A stretch of DNA of 64,000 bases from Paenibacillus lemnae. Its GTDB lineage: Bacteria > Bacillota > Bacilli > Paenibacillales > Paenibacillaceae. The DNA is taken from NCBI RefSeq assembly GCF_012933385.1, contig NZ_JABBPN010000013.1, forward strand, positions 62,001 through 126,000, read 5' to 3'. Shown in pieces: positions 61,043-64,000 of this stretch. The notes beneath the pieces are model-generated. The model saw only the letters and a list, made by a program, of their open reading frames with translations, had not been told where the DNA came from and ran no database searches. Position 1 is the stretch's first letter, and each line of letters starts with the position of its first letter. The translations under genes were made by a program, and so were the position numbers.

Positions 61043-62083
61043 ATGAATGAAATGGAACCCATCGTAAACGGACTGTCCAAATTGATTGAAGGCCATGATT
61101 TGAACAGGGATGAAGCGAGAAATGTCATGCAGTGCATTATGGAGGGAAAAGCGACGCATTCCCAAATTGGCGGACTGCTCACCGCACTCCGTATCAAGGG
61201 AGAAACTGTAGATGAGATCACAGGTTTTGCGGAAGCGATGCGGGGATCAGGCGGACGTGTGACGACGGAACGCTCACAACTGCTGGACACCTGCGGCACC
61301 GGCGGTTCAGGCATACACAAGTTTAACATTTCGACAGTCTCGGCTATTATCTCTTCTTCCGTTTCCGTTCGTGTTGCCAAGCATGGTAACCGGTCAGCAT
61401 CAGGCCGTGCAGGCAGTGCAGACGTGCTGGAAGCCCTTGGTGTAAACATTCATTTGAATGCAGAGCAGGCATCCCGCTGTCTGGATGAGATCGGAATCTG
61501 CTTCTTGTTCGCTCAAATTTATCATCCATCGATGAAACATGCGGCGGCACCTCGCAAGGAGCTTGGAATTCGGACCGTATTTAATATGCTGGGTCCTTTG
61601 ACCAACCCGGCAGGTGCAGACCGCCAGCTGCTCGGTATATATGATCTGAACAAAACAGATACAATCGCCCAGGTCTTGAAAGAACTGGGTCTGAAGCGGG
61701 CCATGGTCGTTACCAGTCATGACGGTCTGGATGAAATCAGTATCTCTGCGCCTACCCGGGTATCCGAGCTTCGAGGCGGTGAAATTGTCACATTTGATAT
61801 CCATCCGCATGATTTAGGCTTATCTGTGCATCCGATGCAGTCGATTTTGGGCGGGGATGCAGCCGAGAATGCTTCTATCATTAAAGGAGTGCTCCAGGGG
61901 GACAGAAATGCTTACCGGAATATCGTCCTGGCGAATGCCGGTGCCTGCATTTATGTTGCGGGATTGGCCGATTCCCTGGCAGAAGGGGTAAACAAAGCAG
62001 CAGGGGCCATCGATTCAGGTGCGGCATTGGCCAAACTGGATCAATTAATTACCATGACGGAGGAACTGACCTATGTATCTTGA
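61043..62083 (+). CDS. trpD: Anthranilate phosphoribosyltransferase
   Basis: This 346-residue enzyme joins anthranilate to PRPP. The PRPP-binding motif is DTCGTGGSG, followed by KHGNRSASGRAGSADVLEALG and the acidic region in ISAPTRVSEL. AAGGAGGAGCAG precedes the ATG, and the end overlaps trpC by 11 nt. Confidence 0.96.
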   Translation: MNEMEPIVNGLSKLIEGHDLNRDEARNVMQCIMEGKATHSQIGGLLTALRIKGETVDEITGFAEAMRGSGGRVTTERSQLLDTCGTGGSGIHKFNISTVSAIISSSVSVRVAKHGNRSASGRAGSADVLEALGVNIHLNAEQASRCLDEIGICFLFAQIYHPSMKHAAAPRKELGIRTVFNMLGPLTNPAGADRQLLGIYDLNKTDTIAQVLKELGLKRAMVVTSHDGLDEISISAPTRVSELRGGEIVTFDIHPHDLGLSVHPMQSILGGDAAENASIIKGVLQGDRNAYRNIVLANAGACIYVAGLADSLAEGVNKAAGAIDSGAALAKLDQLITMTEELTYVS

Positions 62084-62900
62084 TCGTATTGTAGCCACCA
62101 AACGAGAAGAAATGAAACAATTATATAAGAGTTTTACGATTGAATCTGCAATGGATGAGATCAAGTCACTTCCGCCGACACGCGGATTTGCAGATGCACT
62201 GATTCATCGCAGGAACAGAGCGATGGGCTTGATAGCAGAAGTGAAGAAAGCTTCACCGTCCAAAGGGTTGATCAGGCCTGATTTCGACCCGGTGACTATT
62301 GCGAAGGCTTATGAATCCGCGGGGGCCGATTGTCTTTCGGTGCTGACAGATGTGGAGTACTTTCAAGGCAGCAGCCAGTATCTGAAAGATGTCAGAGCGG
62401 CCGTAAACCTTCCCCTGCTGCGTAAAGACTTTGTGATTGATGAAGCCCAAATTTATGAAGCCAGACTTCTGGGTGCTGATGCGATTCTATTGATCGCGGC
62501 CATATTAACGCCCTCCCAGATGACTGAATTTATGTCTGCAGCACACTCCCTTGGTCTGGACTGTCTGGTTGAGGTTCATGATCGTGACGAACTGGATACC
62601 GTCCTGAAGCTGGACCAAATTCGGCTTGTAGGCATTAATAACCGCAATCTTCGTACATTTGAGACATCGCTCAATACGACATCGGATCTGAGTTCAGCTG
62701 TCCCGGAACATATCACCTTGATTAGTGAGAGTGGAATCAGCCAGACTGAAGACATTGCGTTTCTCTCTGCAGCAGGCGCTCAGGGCGTCCTGGTAGGCGA
62801 GCATTTCATGCGCAAACCGGACGTATCACAGGCTGTTTATGATCTAATGGGACCACTCAATATAGCTGATCTCAAGGACTCAGGAGCAGATGCTGTATGA
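62073..62900 (+). CDS. trpC: Indole-3-glycerol phosphate synthase
   Basis: This 275-residue (beta/alpha)8 enzyme closes the indole ring. It has IAEVKKASPSKGLI with the catalytic Lys, SVLTDVEYFQGS, RKDFVIDEAQIYEARLLGADAILLI and INNRNLRTFE near the C-terminus. It overlaps trpD upstream and trpF downstream (4 nt). Confidence 0.96.
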   Translation: MYLDRIVATKREEMKQLYKSFTIESAMDEIKSLPPTRGFADALIHRRNRAMGLIAEVKKASPSKGLIRPDFDPVTIAKAYESAGADCLSVLTDVEYFQGSSQYLKDVRAAVNLPLLRKDFVIDEAQIYEARLLGADAILLIAAILTPSQMTEFMSAAHSLGLDCLVEVHDRDELDTVLKLDQIRLVGINNRNLRTFETSLNTTSDLSSAVPEHITLISESGISQTEDIAFLSAAGAQGVLVGEHFMRKPDVSQAVYDLMGPLNIADLKDSGADAV

Positions 62901-63571
62901 GCGAAACCTTAGTAAAAATATGTGGACTTCAAAGCGTTGAAGTGCTAAAATCGATGATAAACTTACCGGTGGATTATGTCGGATTGATGTTTGCGAACAG
63001 CAAGCGGCAGGTCAATGCGAACCAAGCCGCTGAACTGATTCGTATACTCAAGCATTGGAATCATGAGGTGAAACCGGCTTCGGTCGGCGTATTTGTCAAT
63101 CCAGAGCTTGGAGATCTAGAAGAGGTTATGGACATTGCACCGCTGGATGTCATTCAGCTGCATGGTCAGGAATCACCGCAATTTTGCCGGGAAGTGAAAG
63201 ACCGCTTCCCGGTTTCCGTATTTAAAGTGTCTTCTATCGTTTCTGGAGCTGTAAAACAGGAGCATTTAACCGAGCTGGACGCCTACGTTGGCAGTATTGA
63301 TGCACTGCTGCTGGACACTTATGATCCGGTATATGGAGGCGGCTCAGGAAAAACCTTTGACTGGGAATCCATTCCTGTATATCAAGAATGGAGCCGCAGG
63401 AATGCCATCCCTCTGTTTGTAGCAGGAGGACTTACGCCTTCCAACCTGAGACAGCTGATTGAAACATATCATCCGGATGGAGTCGACGTCTCCAGCGGCG
63501 TTGAAAGCTCGCCTGGTGTAAAAGATATAGATAAAGTGACTGCATTCGTGGAAAGGGTGAAGAATTCATGA
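62897..63571 (+). CDS. trpF: Phosphoribosylanthranilate isomerase
   Basis: This 224-residue barrel enzyme carries out the Amadori rearrangement in tryptophan synthesis. The catalytic Cys is in KICGLQS, and the Asp in [29 protein letters not shown] and [15 protein letters not shown] form the phosphate site. The start overlaps trpC (ATGA) and the end overlaps trpB (ATGA). Confidence 0.96.
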   Translation: MSETLVKICGLQSVEVLKSMINLPVDYVGLMFANSKRQVNANQAAELIRILKHWNHEVKPASVGVFVNPELGDLEEVMDIAPLDVIQLHGQESPQFCREVKDRFPVSVFKVSSIVSGAVKQEHLTELDAYVGSIDALLLDTYDPVYGGGSGKTFDWESIPVYQEWSRRNAIPLFVAGGLTPSNLRQLIETYHPDGVDVSSGVESSPGVKDIDKVTAFVERVKNS

Positions 63572-64000
63572 TACAAGTACCTGACATAAACGGACGTTAT
63601 GGTGCATTCGGTGGAAGATTTGTACCGGAGACATTGATGAATGCGCTGATTGAACTGGAGCAGGAATATACAAAATATTGTGATACTCCTGAGTTTAAAG
63701 AGGAAATTGCCTATCTGCTAAAACAGTATGCAGGAAGGGAAACCCCGCTTTATTACGCCGAACGTCTGAGCAAGCATTTGGGTAAAGCGAAAATTTACCT
63801 CAAACGCGAAGATCTCAACCATACTGGAGCCCACAAAATCAATAATGCCATTGCACAAGGCGTACTTGCCAAGAGAATGGGCAAGAACAAAGTCATTGCA
63901 GAAACCGGAGCGGGACAGCATGGTGTAGCCACTGCGACAGTAGCTGCGCTGCTGGGTCTGGAGTGCAAAGTTTTTATGGGAGAAGAAGATACAAAGCGCC
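63568..64000 (+). CDS. trpB: Tryptophan synthase beta chain (3' truncated by window edge)
   Basis: The visible 144 residues begin [20 protein letters not shown] and continue through [20 protein letters not shown], which includes the PLP lysine, and [19 protein letters not shown]. The enzyme makes tryptophan from serine and indole. The gene overlaps trpF by 4 nt and runs off the window, where trpA would be expected next. Confidence 0.96.
   Translation, partial: MIQVPDINGRYGAFGGRFVPETLMNALIELEQEYTKYCDTPEFKEEIAYLLKQYAGRETPLYYAERLSKHLGKAKIYLKREDLNHTGAHKINNAIAQGVLAKRMGKNKVIAETGAGQHGVATATVAALLGLECKVFMGEEDTKR

Noticed and set aside
60458..61165. Minus-strand frame of 235 codons opposite trpE and trpD
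   Set aside because: It overlaps two essential-pathway genes entirely and has no independent support.
1..64000. Insertion sequences, prophage or CRISPR array
   Set aside because: No transposase, integrase other than XerD, phage structural gene, or regularly spaced direct repeats were seen; all larger gaps were checked by eye.

Overview
This 64 kb window is chromosomal DNA of an endospore-forming, low-to-moderate G+C Bacillota. The gene content and several local orders parallel Bacillus subtilis: spoIIM-fur-yqzK-xerD-drm-punA-dacF-spoIIA, dacB-spmA-spmB, resABCDE, ypbD to ypfD, der-gpsA-yphE-yphF-spoIVA-hbs and mtrB-hepS-menG-hepT-ndk-cheR-aroB-aroH-trp. Differences such as futalosine-pathway genes, the split spoVA locus, the ribD-ribE in-frame junction and several start codons point to a Paenibacillus or close relative. 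The genus is an inference from synteny and overall protein similarity; no rRNA is present to confirm it.

Layout. 1-11204: end of an EndoQ-type nuclease gene, spoIIM, fur, yqzK, xerD, nucleoside catabolism (drm, punA), dacF, the spoIIA operon (spoIIAA-spoIIAB-sigF) and a reduced spoVA group (spoVAA, spoVAB, spoVAF). 11319-17306: lysA, a cyclophilin, then an FMN-riboswitch-controlled riboflavin operon (ribD/ribE, ribBA, ribH). 17372-23958: scpA-scpB, ytfI, ytfJ, dacB-spmA-spmB, a small amidase-like gene and rluB. 24082-29797: cytochrome c biogenesis and redox signalling (resA-resB-resC, resD-resE). 29872-31894, minus strand: serA with a T-box leader. 32085-38564: CPBP protease, a small membrane protein, phosphoesterase, lipoprotein deacetylase (minus strand), mecA, prsW, a zinc-ribbon microprotein and ypeB. 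38704-45334: pilZ protein, cmk, plsC, S1-like protein, der, plsY, gpsA. 45399-50480: spoVIF, yphE, a nucleotidyltransferase-like gene, a 2Fe-2S ferredoxin, yphF, spoIVA, hbs and mtrB (TRAP). 50568-57463: hypothetical gene, hepS, menG, UbiA-type prenyltransferase, ubiX, mqnA, hepT, ndk and cheR. 57653-64000: aroB, aroH and trpEDCFB; trpB runs off the end.

How the genes connect. Three RNA control systems can be read directly: an FMN riboswitch before the riboflavin genes, a T-box before serA, and a TRAP-type attenuator before trpE. The trpE leader has nine (G/T)AG triplets at exact 5-nt period plus competing antiterminator and terminator helices, and the gene for the TRAP protein lies about 9 kb upstream in the same window. 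Menaquinone synthesis is represented by tail (hepS/hepT), prenyltransferase, flavin prenyltransferase, chorismate dehydratase and final methyltransferase genes in one cluster. Sporulation genes are scattered throughout, with plausible SigE, SigG and SigH promoter matches.

I found no phage, insertion sequence, CRISPR array, rRNA or tRNA, and no clearly new defence or biosynthetic system. The points most worth a second look are the fused ribD-ribE frame across an 8-G tract, an XerD whose usual catalytic hairpin lysine position reads Ser, a ResE with almost no external sensor loop, the trp leader, and an uncharacterised nucleotidyltransferase/ferredoxin pair between yphE and yphF.
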